DNA of 64,000 nt from Mesostigma viride (taxonomy: Eukaryota > Streptophyta > Mesostigmatophyceae > Mesostigmatales > Mesostigmataceae), in NCBI GenBank assembly GCA_009746045.1, contig RPFO01001292.1, positions 1 to 64,000 on the forward strand, given 5' to 3'. The position numbers and the translations under genes were made by a program. A model generated the notes under the pieces. That model did no database searches. It was given only the letters and a program-made list of their open reading frames with translations, and was not told where the DNA came from. This document shows positions 25,401 to 38,351 of this stretch, piece by piece. Each line of letters opens with the position of its first letter. Position 1 is the first letter of the stretch.

Positions 25401-28400
25401 ATGTTGTCCACGAGGTGAGCCAAGCAGCAGTGTGGGATGGAGCGAGAACACGTGTATCATCTATCAAGTAAGGCAACCGATTTGTGTCTACTAAGCGGAC
25501 AGCTGATCCTAGATGCACGCGTATTGCCTGCCTGCTCCTTATTACACGACCAGAACCGTTGCCTGGCCTTCTGCATTTGGCATGGCATGGCAAGGTCCCT
25601 GGATGGTGTGATGCGTTTTCTATATGTTTGTATGGGGCTGGGTGCGATTGTGAGTTCTATGGGATCCTGCTTGTGGCGCGGTTGAGCGTGATTAGTGTAT
25701 TAATGATCGATTGGCTGCGCCATAGCTTGATAGTGAGGGTATGGACCACCTGTTTTATCAATCTTTTATATCTGGGATGGTTGAGCGGCCTGTTCTTCCT
25801 CAAGGATGAGTGTGACGGATGGGGCAGTTGGGTATAAGTTAGCATTCATGAGCAGTCTCTGATCTGATCTCGCACATGTTGTGTGGCTCGGCCTGACCAC
25901 CCCTGTCCCCCTCAGGTGGGCGGCCTGGGGGACGTCATCACTGGCTTGTCCCGCGCCTGCCTCTCGCGGGGCCACTACGTGGAGGTCATCCTTCCCTTCT
26001 ACGAGTGCATGCCAAAGTCACAGGTGAGGTCATCCTTCCCTTCCATGACTGCATGCCAAAGTAGCAGGTGAGGTCATCATTCCCTTCCATGACTGCATGC
26101 CAAAGTCGCAGGTGAGGTCATCATTCCTTTCTATGAGTTCATGCCACAGTAACAGGTGAGGTCATCCTTCCCTTCTACGAGTGCATGCCATAGTCAGGTG
26201 AGGAATGGGAGGCATGCTACACGCTGCCAGTGGAGAAATCGGGGGGGGGACTAGGGCTAGGGGATGGGGGTGGTGAGTAGGAGGGTGAAATGTGGATGTG
26301 GGGGTTGGCATGCGATGGCCCGGGCATACACCTGGTCATGTACGCAAGCATGCTCATCGGGCATATACTCATGGTTGGTTAATGTGCTTGTGGCTTCCTG
26401 AAGGAATCCTACTCTGCCACATCAGTTTTGGGCTTAGGGCTCCCCGGCATCACTTGCGTTGTAGCCTGCGATGACTCACTCTGCGTCCACATGGGTGTAG
26501 AAGCACATGGCGCAATGGGGGCTATCTAGTTGTGCAAGTCACTGCACCTTGGAGTGCCCTTTTACTGCGCAGGCCTTTCGCGTGAATCTTGTCTGTGTTG
26601 CGCCATAATGCTTTGCGATAAATAGATTGCCGACAAACACATTTTTCACGGCAAGCTTTCTAAGCACCACCCATGTGCTACTGTTCTTGTAAGGTTGGTG
26701 TGACCTTCTACGTGGTATATGTCCTGTTTCTGCTGGGCCCACCCCGCGGCATGCACACTGAACATATGGACTGATCTCATCATCTTTTATCACATTCTGC
26801 TGGTCATCAACGTGATCACATTCCTGCTTGTTTGTCTAGCGAATGGCCATGAAGTTTGCCTAGTACAGTATTACTGCAGTTCTGATCTTGACTTTGACAC
26901 TTTGCTTGGCACCATCCCTCCCCCACCCCTCTCACCCCTCACCCCACCCCAGATCGCGGAGCTGAAGCAGCAAGACAACATCAACTCGTACCACCGCAAC
27001 GGCTGGATCGACGTGCAGGTGTTCACGGGCAAGATCGCCGGTGTGCCCGTTGTCCTGCTCAAGCCCTGCAATAACTTCTTCTCGGGAAATCGCATCTACG
27101 GCGGCAACTACAACGAGCTCGAGGCCTATCTCTTCTTTGCGCGCGCCAGCCTCGAGTTAATCGTCGTGAGTGGGGCGGCGGCCTGCGACCGCCTTTGTGT
27201 TGGTTTTTAAAACGGTTTTCTAGCTGGCGACCGGCGGTAGCATTGTCACAGGTCGTGTGCTGGGAGCTGTTTCTGCGATGCGCAGTGGTAGGAAAGGCAC
27301 CGTGTGCGTGATGTATTGTACTTGTTGCTGGTGCTGGAGCATGCACGAGACCTACCGTGTGCTAGCGTACATTATAGGCGTTGCTTACTGGGTGGCGACG
27401 CAGGGCATTACTCCCATACCAGCCTTCTGGGATAAAATCCGTCTTTTTTCTTCTTTTTTTCACGATTGCATCCCTGTACCCTTCCATATGCCTGACGAGC
27501 ATATTCCCTCAGCAGGCAAACCCGTTTTTTTCCTGTAAACAGGACCATACAATTTTTTAGCCTCTTGCTAAATTACCCCGTGCTTGCTTCCCCGTTCATG
27601 CCACGCTGTTCCCAACCAAGCAATTTTTGGTATCCTCGCCCGCTGGTCTGCACCCAACGATATCCTTGCCTTGTCCTGGCGGCCGCACATGCCCACACCA
27701 ACCGCCCCCACAGCGCACCAACCGGCACCCGGACGTCATCCACACGCACGAGTGGCACACGGCGGTGATCGGCATGCTCTACTGGGACATGTACCGCAAC
27801 CTGGGCCTCACGGTGGGTTCACCAACACATGCACCATGCACAAGTGCCACGTCATGCCTTGCACCTCTTCATCTCACTCAGCAACAGCAACGTGCTTCTT
27901 CATCTAATCTAGCAGCTAGATGCCCGCAGTGAGATTTACTCAGCGGTGGCTCCAGGTACTGGGGGCTTGTTTGTTGTTTTTGTCGTGCAAACGTACCAAA
28001 TGCTATTATTGGAGCACGCTGGGAAAGATCTCGCCAGGTATCATCAGGGCCATGCATGTAAGCATCAGGGTATTTGTAAAAGTTGCCAAGATATGAAACA
28101 TCATGCGCGGGGTACAGCGATGCTTTTGCTAATCTGGCATACGAGTTCCTATTCGTGCCGTCTTTTTCTTGCCTGCTTCCCGTTTTTATTCTTGCGGCCG
28201 GCGCCCAACAGAAGCCGCGCATCATGCTGACCATCCACAACATGGAACATTATGGCGAGTGCAGGTGAGCACAGCATGGGGCACTAGGACAACTGCAGGT
28301 CGGCCAGCCATGCCTCGCACACAATTTCACCAACATCTGCTTACCGGCCTTGAGATGCTGAAGTCTTTTCGTGTGCGCAAACTCCTTCCTTCGCAAGATG

Positions 28401-31400
28401 CCGTGGCATGGTCCACTTGCATGATGGCGAGGTTGCACAGGTTCCTGTGCAGGCCTCCCAGGCACTTGTCGCACAAGCAGGAGCTTTCATCTTGCACTTT
28501 CTCTGTTGATCCTTTGACTCAGATTATTTTATGTATAGATATACTAATTGTATTATGTACATAGTAGTACCACTTCTAATGGCATGGAAGGGGAGCCGCT
28601 ACAGCTAGGAAAGATGTAGCGGGCATCGCCTGCTTCAAACTTTGTGTCCGCCCGCACGTCTGTTCTTGGGCATTGGTAATTTCTCCAGGGTGCTTATTCA
28701 GAGGTTTCTCCCGAAGCCACCTTTTTGAGGTTGACGGGTTTGCTAGTATTATTTGGATGATTTGCCGACATCATAGTAGTTCATTGCTGGCCACTCAAGG
28801 GGAATGCCATTGGGCGCCAGGGTAGCAAGCCTGGGCAGGCATACCAAGGACCGGCTTCCTTCTCTAATAACGGCTTCATTCCCAACCTCTTACTCCATGG
28901 TGGCCTGCCTTGGGTGCTCGCAGGCAGGACGAGTTTGGCATCATCGGGCTGGATGGCGCGCATTACATGACCGAGGACCGGGTGCGTGCGGGTGGTGGCA
29001 GTTGCTGGATGATGGGTGCATGCGGGTGGTGGCTGAAGATTCGTTGCAGGATGATGGGCGCGTGCATGTGCGTGCACGGATGTATGTGTGGGTGTGAATG
29101 TGTGCGTCCAGGCTAGATATTGGGCAAGGTGCTTGTGGTTAGAGTAGGGGAGATATAAGCAGCTCGCAAAAGGGAGCACGGCTGGGACATGGCCACCCAA
29201 GGCAGATGCAGTAGGCTCGATGGTGGGCCGGATTTAGGGGTTTACGTGAAGGGGTAAAGGAAAGGCTGTGGCTCTACTACTGTCTTTTATGGTAGGGGGT
29301 GAGGGGGCTCCTAGGCAGACATGTTGACCAGGGGGGTGGCCAGATGGATGGGCAGGTGGGTGTATCTCCCAAGTGTCAAACCTCGTATCTCTTACACGGT
29401 GGCATGCTCTGGTGGCACCGTGTGTGCATTATCTGTCTTTTCGTCTGCCCCCTTCATACCCTGTTTCGGCTTGCCTCTTCCCGCCCCCCCCCCCCCCCCC
29501 CAGGCGATGGACTCACGCACCAAGGGCCACAACCCGGAGCGCGGATCGCTGCTCAAGGGAGGCATCGTATACTCTAACTTTGTCACGTGAGTGGGACCGC
29601 TATAGTTACCGCATCGTGCAATCATTAACGGGACATTACCATGGCGCCATTTTTTAGTTGTGTTAAACGTGATCAAGCCATGTCACAGTAGTAGTATGTG
29701 GTTTGCAACCTGCCTGTATGCAAAAGCTTGGCACTCCATCCTTGATGCTCTTTGAGGAGGATGTGGATTTGGTGTGAGGTGGGAGTGAGGTGGGTGTGAG
29801 GTGGGTGTGAGGTGGGTGTGAGGTGGGTGTGAGGTGGGTGTGAGGTGGGTGTGAGGTGGGTGTGAGGTGGGTGTGAGGTGGGTGTGAGGTGGGTGTGAGG
29901 TGGGTGTGAGGTGGGTGTGAGGTGGGTGTGAGGTGGGTGTGAGGTGGGTGTGAGGTGGGTGTGAATGGGCTGTATTGAGTGGCAAGTGGGTTCAATAGTC
30001 GGGATATACAAAGGGATATATATGTTTGGTGCCCAAGAGAATGAAAATGTCGGTAGATATGTTGGACTCTGCGGTGACCTATGCCCTTTTACGTGTGATT
30101 GCTTGGTGGCCAACGCAAGAATGGGCTATTTTCCCCCCGCAAGCATTGCATTGCCATGGTTTGGGGTGTAGCATTGCCATGGTGTCTGCCCAACCCTAAA
30201 CAGCAGCAAAGTGGGTAGCCACAGCATGGCTAATGACAGCAGCTGAGGGGGCGGTTGTCCCAGCACGATGCCTGCATCAAGGCATTGTGGATTAAGCTGC
30301 TAGCCCGTATGCCGCAGTGTGCGATAATAGCGTGTAGTCCATGCGGATGATGCTTTTCTACTGCTTAGCATCATTTATAGACTAGCATCATTTATAGGCC
30401 AGCATCATTTATAGACCAGCATCATTTATAGACCAGCATCATTAATAGACCAGCATCATTTATAGACCAGCATCACTTATAGACCAGCATCATTTATAGA
30501 CCAGCATCATTTATAGACCAGCATCATTTATAGACCAGCATCGTTCATAGACCAGCATCGTTTATAGACCAGCATCATTTATAGGCCAGCATCATTTGAA
30601 GACCAGCATCATTTACAGACCAGCATCATTTATAGACCAGCATCGTTTATAGACCAGCATCATTTATAGGCCAGCATAATCTATAGACAAGTGCCATTGG
30701 TAGCAGGAATTAAACGAGGAGCAAATCTTCTCCGCAAGCGCCCTGCTCTGCCCTGTGGAGACTAGCGCTGGATGTCAGCGACCCTCCGTGGCTGTTTGTA
30801 AGACATAGCGTGCCTCGGATATATACGTGTGTTGCTGCTGGCTGCCACTGCCCCTGGGTCCCTGCAGCACGGTGTCCCCGACCTATGCCGTGGAGACAAA
30901 GACAAACGGCTCCTTCCTGTCCAGTGTCCTCAACACGCACGCCGTGAAGTGAGTTCATAACAAGGCTAACAACATTATCCATATTACTTTGATATCATGT
31001 GAACACTACTAAGCGATCTATTTACTACAGTTAGGATAGTCGTATCAAGTATCGACATTATGACAATGGGAAACAATATCTGCACATTGGAACAGACCAC
31101 GTATGTGGAGCGCGATGCGGATTCGCGGCTGTGCTTACAGACGGGGTGTAGTAGGAACCATGTGACTGGTTCCATGGCGCGGCTTAGCATTGGCATTCGT
31201 GCTTCCGGTGTTGTCCTGGAAACCGGCTGTGAGGGCTGTGTGGGGCATGGATGCTGGAATTATTTTGGCATGGCCCCAGATATCTCATTCTGTTTACAAC
31301 GGCTGATGCGGGATGTGTCGATTGGCAAACCATGCACAGGTACTTCGGCGTGCTAAACGGGATCGACGTGACCCTGTGGGACCCCACAACCGATGCCACC

Positions 31401-34400
31401 ATCCCCGCCAACTTCTCAGGTAAGGGCTTAGAATTGCCAACTACTCAGGTAGGGGCTTCAAAGTGCAAATACCCCGGTGTGAATGCCTGCCAACTTCTCC
31501 GGTAAGGGTAACAACCTCTCTAGGTGGGGTGCCAACTTCTCAGTAGTGGTGCCCTGTGTGGCCGCTCCTGCCCGCGTCTATGTGCCACCATGGGCAACCA
31601 GAGAGTTTTGTGCCAACAAGGGCAACCAAGAGTACTGCCCTCGCATGACCTTCATGAATTGATTAGGCATCTCTTGATCAGCTGTGATCGTCTTTTGGCC
31701 TTAATGTTCCTGTTGTATGTATAAGGCCTTAATGTTCCTTTTGTATGTATAAGGCCTTAATGTTCCTATAGGCCTTAATGTTCCTATAGGCCTTAATGTT
31801 CCTATAGGCCTTAATGTTCCTATAGGCCTTAATGTTCCTTGTGTATGTGGGCATAAGGACATGGGAAAGGTGTGGTTGGCACTGTGCGTGTGTTTTAAGA
31901 GATGAGGGACGAGCTGCTTAGAAGGCCATAACAAGGGTCATGAACCTCAACCTTTTCTTCTTACCTCATATTTACAGTACGTCAGCATTGCTTTGTTCTG
32001 TTGCCCACCATTGAGGCTCCGTTGAGCTGACAGTCAGTTGACATCAACACCCATTTGCTGCGCAAGGTGGAAGGGGGCCATCACAGCAGCCATTGATCAA
32101 TGTAAAAGTGAAATTACAATGTTGCCCCCTGAAGGGTTGCAGCCGCCCCACCTCTCTTCACCAAATGTTCCAACGCACTGGCATTCCGCTATTTCTCTAG
32201 GTGCGGCTTAAGTGCTCGCGTGCCTAGCTGCTTGATGGGGCCAAATCTCTGACCATCAGTGATGGCATGTGCGCGTTGTTTCATTCGTGGACTCGTGCAT
32301 GTGTGCATGAACACATCCCGGGCGCAAACTGGCAGCGGACGACCTCTCAAACAAGAAGGTCTGCAAGGTGTTTGTCCAAAAGGGGCTGGGCCTGAAGCCC
32401 GACTCGTTGCCGGGCGAGACGCCCAAGGTCCGCACACCCCTCATCGCATGCATCACCCGGCTGGTGCCACAAAAGGGCATCCACCTGATCCGCCACGCCA
32501 TCTTCCGGACACTTGAGCTGGTGAGGGAGCCCCGCATGCTGCCACCTGGCACCTGCCCCCCTTGCTTTTTTGTTGGGCAAGGGATCGATTTGGTTTCCTT
32601 TTCCATCCCATGTCTAATGTATATGTCAAGCTTGCGTATATAATGTAGTAATCGTTTGTAGTTGTAAGCTTCTAGTGGATGAAGCGTCGTGTAGGTGTGA
32701 CATCCTTACCCTGCCTTACCCTGCTTAGTCATGCTGCCCCTGTCCTGCAATGTAATGGTACTAGTACGCTTACTTGTGCCCGGATCCACCCCGTATTCAT
32801 CGGTCCTGAGTCACGGAGCAGAGGTGGCCAGGCAATCGCTTCCCTTGTGGAGAGGGCCGCCAGACACCTTCCCCCCTCCCCCCCATCTGGATCTTTGCCC
32901 CTTTCTGTGAGTAGAGGTAAAAGCAGTTGTGGCACCTCTCACGTGGGACGCTTGGCGGTAGACGGGAGCGGAGCGGTCCACAGGAGCCAGCGTCTAGATG
33001 TTGCCAGGTTAAATATTATTTGCCGCCCATAGCGTGCGCACAGGGACATGCCGTGTCTGACCTGCTGATGTATTGCTATTCTCCTCTTCTCGGTTGCACT
33101 TGTTGGTCCTAATCTTACCATACTCCAGGGCGGCCAATTCATCCTGGTCGGCTCCTCCCCAGGCACCGCCGCGCACAGGGAGTTTGAAAAGCTGGCGGAA
33201 GAGGTGAGCGTGAGCCTGCATTGTGTGCTAGACTATCTCTGTAGCCAGCGGGCAGGAACGCATGCGCGGTAGGCAGGCTCTCATCGTGGTATGCAGAAGG
33301 TTTGGAGCAGTGTAGATGGCGATTGAGTTGTGCAGTAGACCGTATAGGTAGCCAGCGGGTGTGCGCGTGTGCGCAGTTGACAGCATCCCTAACCATTGGG
33401 TGATTGCGCCTGCGTGGTAGACAGCAAGGTTGCACGAGGGGTGAGCGCACGTGCGCCGTAGATCGTGTTGTCAGCGAGTGAGCGTTCCTGCCAGCAGGGA
33501 TGGCTTTTATAGCGCAGCCCATCGGGCACTGGCATAGGTCAGCAAAGGATGTTATATATAACATATGTTATATATATATATATATTTATGTGATGTCTGG
33601 TTTCAGGATACACTGGCTTTTGCAGAGCATTCAACACAAGAATCAGCCATCTCGTGCTTTGTTCCAGTGCTTTATATGTAGTATCTATCAGTTGTAGTGA
33701 CATCCCCAGCCAAGGTTTGCTGGGTGTTAGGGGCAGGCCCCAGGGGCTGTCGGCGGCTGGATGGCCTCAGCCCCCAGGTCTATATGGGGGCTGCAGGTGA
33801 GATACTGAAGCATGTCGGCGGCTGTACCCTGGCCCCCACCCGCTCAGAGCCCCAGACCACTAGTGTACTGCCACGTGTAAACTTCAGCTCGCTGTGTCTT
33901 CCTTGTTGCCACGTGGCACGTCAGAGGTCACCTAAATGCAAGTGCTCTTTCGCGGCATTCTTGTGCCCTGCCAAACAGCTTTGTATTTGGGCACAGCATC
34001 GGTCTATGATAGCAGGCTAGTCGGTAGTACCGGAAGTAGAACTGAAATGTAGGCGGCAGTAGGAAACTCCCTCAACATCGGGGTACCGAATGGCTGGGTG
34101 TAATATGGGGGCCGGCTCTCGGAGCCCTGGTGGCGGGCCCCTAGTCAAGGGCTAGCATACGGGGGCCCAGAAGGTCTGTTAGCAGCGGTCGGCCCTGGCC
34201 CCTGAGGATCATATTTTGGGTCCAGAGTTTTTTGGCCGGCGGTGGCGGTCCTGGGCACACATATATCTTGGCTGGATGTCACTACTCCTTATCTATCCAT
34301 ATTCAAGGTGCATTGGTAGTGAAAAAAACGTCAGGAGTTTTGTTGGCATTCTCCCAGCCGAAACGTTCTCTATTCTGTTACTTTGGGGGGGGCAATCTGA

Positions 34401-37400
34401 CCACGTGCCTGCGCTGCGCTGCATATTGTTGCCTTCTTGTCGACGCTGTGGGGGAACTTCTCGCCTGTTCCGAACCGGCTTGTATGTACCCACTCGACCT
34501 CAGTTCAAGGGCTCTGACAAGGTCAAGCTCATGCTACTGTACAGGTGAGCTTTCTGTACATGTATCCAATGAATTTTTTTATGGTGATGCATGCATCTTG
34601 CATTAGCCAGCAGGTGTGATCGATCACATGGCAGGCAAATTTAGTGGATGATTATGGATGCTTAATGTCTTGGTGTTTAGGACACTTGTGCGTCTACGAA
34701 CATATCTAGCTTCACAGTCTCACACTAAAGTCGTTGCATTGTTTGGCCCCATTTCTCACTGGCAGCTGTGGTTATGCTGCCGCCTGCTAATGGTGAGCAT
34801 TTAAACTCTCACCTAATGCTCGCTAACGAATGTTTGCCCCCAGTTGGTGGCTTCTGTAATCCCCCCCCCCCCACCCCCGCAATCCACCCCCAATCCACCC
34901 CACTCCACCCCACTCCACCCCACTCCACCCCACTCCACCCCACTCCACCCCACTCCACCCCACTCCACCCCACTCCACCCCACTCCACCCCACTCCACCC
35001 CACTCCACCCCCCGCCGTTCTCCACCCCCGCAGTGAGCAACTGGCCCACAGCGTGTATGCGGCCGCGGATGCGCTGCTGGTCCCGTCTATGTTCGAGCCC
35101 TGCGGCCTCACCCAGATGATCGCCATGCGCTACGGCGCGGTGCGTGGGCGTGTGTGCCAGCAGCGCCGCTGCTCTCTTGTCGCCTGTGATAAATGCTTAT
35201 ATGCCTGTGACGTATGCTTCCATGCCTGTGATAAATGCTTCCATGCCTGTGATATGTGCTTCCATGCCTGTGATATATTCTTCCATGCCTGTGATATATG
35301 CTTCCATGCCTCTGATATATGCTTCCATGCCTGTGATATATGCTTCCATGCCTGTGATATATGCTTCCATGCCTGTGATATATGCTTCCATGCCTGTGAT
35401 AAATGCTTCCATGCCTGTGATAAATGCTTATATGCCTGTGACATATGCCCGTAACATGCATGTGTGGATTATGGCGTGTACCATATGCCTGGATTACATG
35501 TCTGTAACGTATACCCGCGTGTGTATTCTAGGTTCCTATGTGTGCGTCATTAGGGGTCATTAATTTATTAATTCGTCTCGTGTCCCCGTTGGGGTCATGG
35601 TGAGCTCCATGCCGTCCTGTGTTGAGTAAGGACGTATTCGAGGGATTCTGGTTAAATGCTTTCGAATGCTGCTCTGGCACGTTACTTACTCACCTGTTCG
35701 TTTGGGGGAAACTGACAGAGAAGAAAATGCGAATCCGGGGATCTGAGTCTTCTTGTCTGATGTTATCGACACAACAGACAGAGAAGTTCTTTGTGTAGGA
35801 AACCAGGCATGTGCCGCGTATCGAAGCAATCCTTCGGCCAGCGCATTGTTTTGGGCCACAACTTGTTGAGGGGGGGCTCTGTTTGTATACAGTCGCATCT
35901 AAAGAAAAGTTTCAGGAAACATCGTAAAGTATATACTAATTGTAGTATTCGTGTACAGTAAGTAGGGCGGAGGTTGCAAGGATACTTGGCGGTCAGATAG
36001 TGGGGGGAGTAGCAGGTATTATAAAGCAGTATTAGTGGGTAGTGCATGGGTTAGTCAAGACATCATGATGCAAAGACCGTCCTTGTCGCATTAGCTCTTT
36101 AACGGCTATATTTCCCACCTGGTTCCTCTGCATACTTTCACCCTTGATGGGACCCCGTGACCCCATGACCCCATGCCCCCACGACCCCACGACCCCATGA
36201 CCCCATGACCCCATGACCCCATGACCCCATGACCCCATGACCCCATGACCCCATGACCCCTTGACCCCATGACCCCATGACCCCATGACCCCATGACCCC
36301 ATGCCCCCATGCCCCCATGACCGCATGACCCCATGACCCCATGACCCCATGACCCCATGACCCCATGACCCCATGACCCCATGACCCCATGACCCCATGA
36401 CCCCATGACCCCATGACCCCATGACCCCATGACCCCATGACCCCATGACCCCATGACCACATGACCCCATGACCCCATGACCGCATGACCCCATGACCAC
36501 ATGACCCCATGACCTCATGACCCCTTGACCCCATGACCCCATGACCCCATGCCCCCATGACCCCATGACCCCATGACCCCATGACCCCATGACCCCATGG
36601 CCCAACAGATCCCCATCGTCCGCAAGACCGGTGGCCTCGCCGACACGGTCTTCGACGTCGACGATGAGTCGCGCAAGGGCTTTGGCAACGGGTACGGTCA
36701 CTGTATGCTCACTATATACTTGCTATGTGATCACTATGTTTTCGCGTGATATTCTCACGAAATGGTCCTCAATACCCAACTCATGATCAGGTCACCACTG
36801 TTCCTGCTCTGCCTCCGAGTTGATGGTGGCTTGTTATTGCTTTCCATAGTCGCGGTGGCTTGCTATGCTTTCCATAGTGGCGGTGGCTTGTTATGCTTTC
36901 CATAGTGGCGGTGGCTTGCTATGCTTTCCATAGTAGCGGTGGCTTGCTATGCTTTCCATAGTGGCGGTGGCTTGCTATGCTTCCCGTAGTCGCGGTGGCT
37001 TGCTATGCTTTCCATAGTAGCGGTGGCTTGCTATGCTTCCCATAGTGGCGGTGGCTTGTTATGCTTTCCATAGTAGCGGTGGCTTGCTATGCTTCCTATA
37101 GTGGCGGTGGCTTGCTATGCTTCCCACAGTGGCGTGCAAGCGCGTGCTTCGAATTCTGACGAAGTATTATGACATCAGATGGGCCCTGCTGTAGGCTCCA
37201 GTGTTGTCATGATTGGGCAAAGCCCACAGCTTGGATTTCTTGGACCTACCAGTTACGCCCTCCCAGGGGAATAGCACCATCTGCGTGTACATGACGCTTT
37301 GGCTTCCATGCGGTGTAAGTCGCCTAGTGCAGCATCCCATGGCTTGAAAACCGCAAGCAAAGCTTAAGATCTGACCACCGCGAAGGGAACCAAGTATTGC

Positions 37401-38351
37401 TTGCTTTTACCTGCATTCCACTTGTTTGGGGCACATTCTTGCTGTGACCACTTGCAGCCACGAGGCCTCCGCATCACCTTCTACAGGGCCGTGCCTTCTG
37501 CTAACGCATCTCCTCTCCCTCCCCCCTTGCATTGCGACATCTCTGCGCGCAGCTTTGTCTTTGGCGGCATCGACCCCGCGTCCGAGAACTCGGCTCTGGA
37601 CCGCATGATCAAGTACTACAACGAAAGTGCGTGCCGCTCTCATGCTGCACGCGTCACGCCTTTCGTGTTTCTCCTTGTGGTTCCCAGTCCACCTCATGAC
37701 CTGTCGGGTATAATTGCCGCCAGCTGGCTCCCACTGAGACCCCAGGCATCAAGTGGTCAAGAAGGATCTAGTTGTGAGAACATGACCAACCCCTGCCCAT
37801 GTGCGTTGCCTATGAATTCCGGTCGACGTCAATGCAGCCACTGCCAGGGCGCTCAGCATCCACTAGGGTTAGCAATCCACACCACCTTTTCTCTTTTCTC
37901 CTTCTGCTGAGCTGATTCCTGTGCCCGCCCTCTCTTCTGTCTCGCTGGATGCTGGCGGATAAGCTCGATCTTTGTTTCTAATTAGAAATGCTAAGGCTGA
38001 TGGTTTGACTAATCTGCTGTTAAGCGATCTGTATTCTTCCGCTTGTGCGTCAAAGCATATCAGGTCGTGGCGCCAGGTCCTTAGCTCCTTGCCCCACCCG
38101 TTCATTCAGCCTTGTTGTCCCACCCATTTGTTCACAGGAAGCTACTGGAGTCAGCAACCCTATTCTTATCACGGTTTAGAGATACTGATGGTGGTCTTGT
38201 GGAATGAATCCTGCGCATGGCATGGATTGCTGTCCCTGCAGAGCCGGAGTGGTGGGAGGCCCTTACCTCCTCCGCTATGCGCGTCGACAACTCGTGGGAC
38301 CGCTGCGCCAACAGCTACCTGGACTTGTACAACCGCATTGGCAACCTTTAA
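22436..38351 (+). CDS. Soluble starch synthase (SSIII/SSIV type), plastid
   Basis: Transfers glucose from ADP-glucose to alpha-1,4-glucan in the plastid stroma. Nineteen exons keep phase and give 675 aa: 22436-22597, 22991-23017, 24116-24180, 24914-25238, 25916-26023, 26953-27165, 27714-27812, 28212-28264, 28924-28981, 29504-29586, 30868-30948, 31340-31419, 32336-32520, 33129-33203, 34504-34544, 35034-35139, 36609-36691, 37553-37626, 38242-38351. Residues 1-55 look like a transit peptide, and 64-84 a coiled coil ([20 protein letters not shown]). The GT5 domain starts near 186: KVGGLGDV (193-200, ADP-glucose binding), HTHEWHTA (310-317), [21 protein letters not shown] (487-499), [14 protein letters not shown] (573-586, catalytic Glu) and RKTGGL (592-597). 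The short N-terminus lacks the long extensions of plant SSIII/SSIV. The III-versus-IV assignment needs a tree. The 27-nt exon 2 is unusually small. Confidence 0.95.
25972..26197 (+). repeat. 44-bp copies of exon 5 end and donor
   Basis: The last 44 bases of exon 5 (GGTCATCCTTCCCTTCTACG and on to the donor CAG|GTGAGG) are followed by four more copies of 44, 44, 44 and 42 bp. Each ends in CAG|GTGAGG, so five candidate donors stand in a row. Use of the second or third would add stop-containing or frame-shifted sequence. Confidence 0.9.
29770..29963 (+). repeat. 11-bp minisatellite GTGAGGTGGGT
   Basis: About 17 units in intron 10 of the starch synthase gene. It is G-rich on the transcript strand, with GGTGGG runs able to form G-quadruplexes, and each unit contains a GTGAG donor-like core. 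Confidence 0.95.
30358..30690 (+). repeat. 17-bp minisatellite CATCATTTATAGACCAG
   Basis: About 19 units, slightly diverged, in intron 10 of the starch synthase gene, roughly 180 bp upstream of the exon 11 acceptor. Confidence 0.95.
31404..31546 (+). repeat. Copies of exon 12 end and donor
   Basis: Exon 12 ends GCCAACTTCTCAG|GTAAGGG. Three further copies follow in intron 12: GCCAACTACTCAGGTAGGGG (31435), GCCAACTTCTCCGGTAAGGG (31488) and GCCAACTTCTCAGTAG (31531). Two keep a donor; the last has lost it. Confidence 0.8.
31711..31845 (+). repeat. 18-bp minisatellite TATAGGCCTTAATGTTCC
   Basis: About six units in intron 12 of the starch synthase gene; the first units carry a TTTTGTATGTATAAGG variant. 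Confidence 0.9.
33549..33586. repeat. (TA)n dinucleotide repeat
   Basis: An AT-only stretch, GTTATATATAACATATGTTA followed by (TA)n, in intron 14 of the starch synthase gene. Confidence 0.9.
34861..35026 (+). repeat. 10-bp minisatellite CACTCCACCC at a splice acceptor
   Basis: About 14 units of CACTCCACCC run almost to the exon 16 acceptor (CCCCGCAG|TGAGC, 35033), so they form the polypyrimidine tract. Confidence 0.95.
35188..35450 (+). repeat. 21-bp minisatellite in intron 16
   Basis: About 13 units of TGATATATGCTTCCATGCCTG, starting 50 bp after the exon 16 donor. Confidence 0.95.
35553..35610 (-). mobile_element. Degenerate LINE-like tail in intron 16
   Basis: On the minus strand ATGACCCCAACGGGGACACG is followed by an A/T stretch (AATTAATAAATTAATGA). 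This matches the type B hairpin-plus-tail module with several changes. Confidence 0.4.
36150..36600 (+). repeat. 8-bp minisatellite CCCCATGA at a splice acceptor
   Basis: About 55 units of CCCCATGA, with scattered variants, end within 10 bases of the exon 17 acceptor (GGCCCAACAG|ATCCCC, 36608). Confidence 0.95.
36823..37135 (+). repeat. 28-bp minisatellite in intron 17
   Basis: About 11 units of GGTGGCTTGCTATGCTTTCC plus ATAGTGGC, with A/G and T/C variants. Confidence 0.95.

Noticed and set aside
30358-30690. Regular short repeats that recall a CRISPR array
   Set aside because: The units are contiguous without spacers and sit in an intron of a eukaryotic gene.
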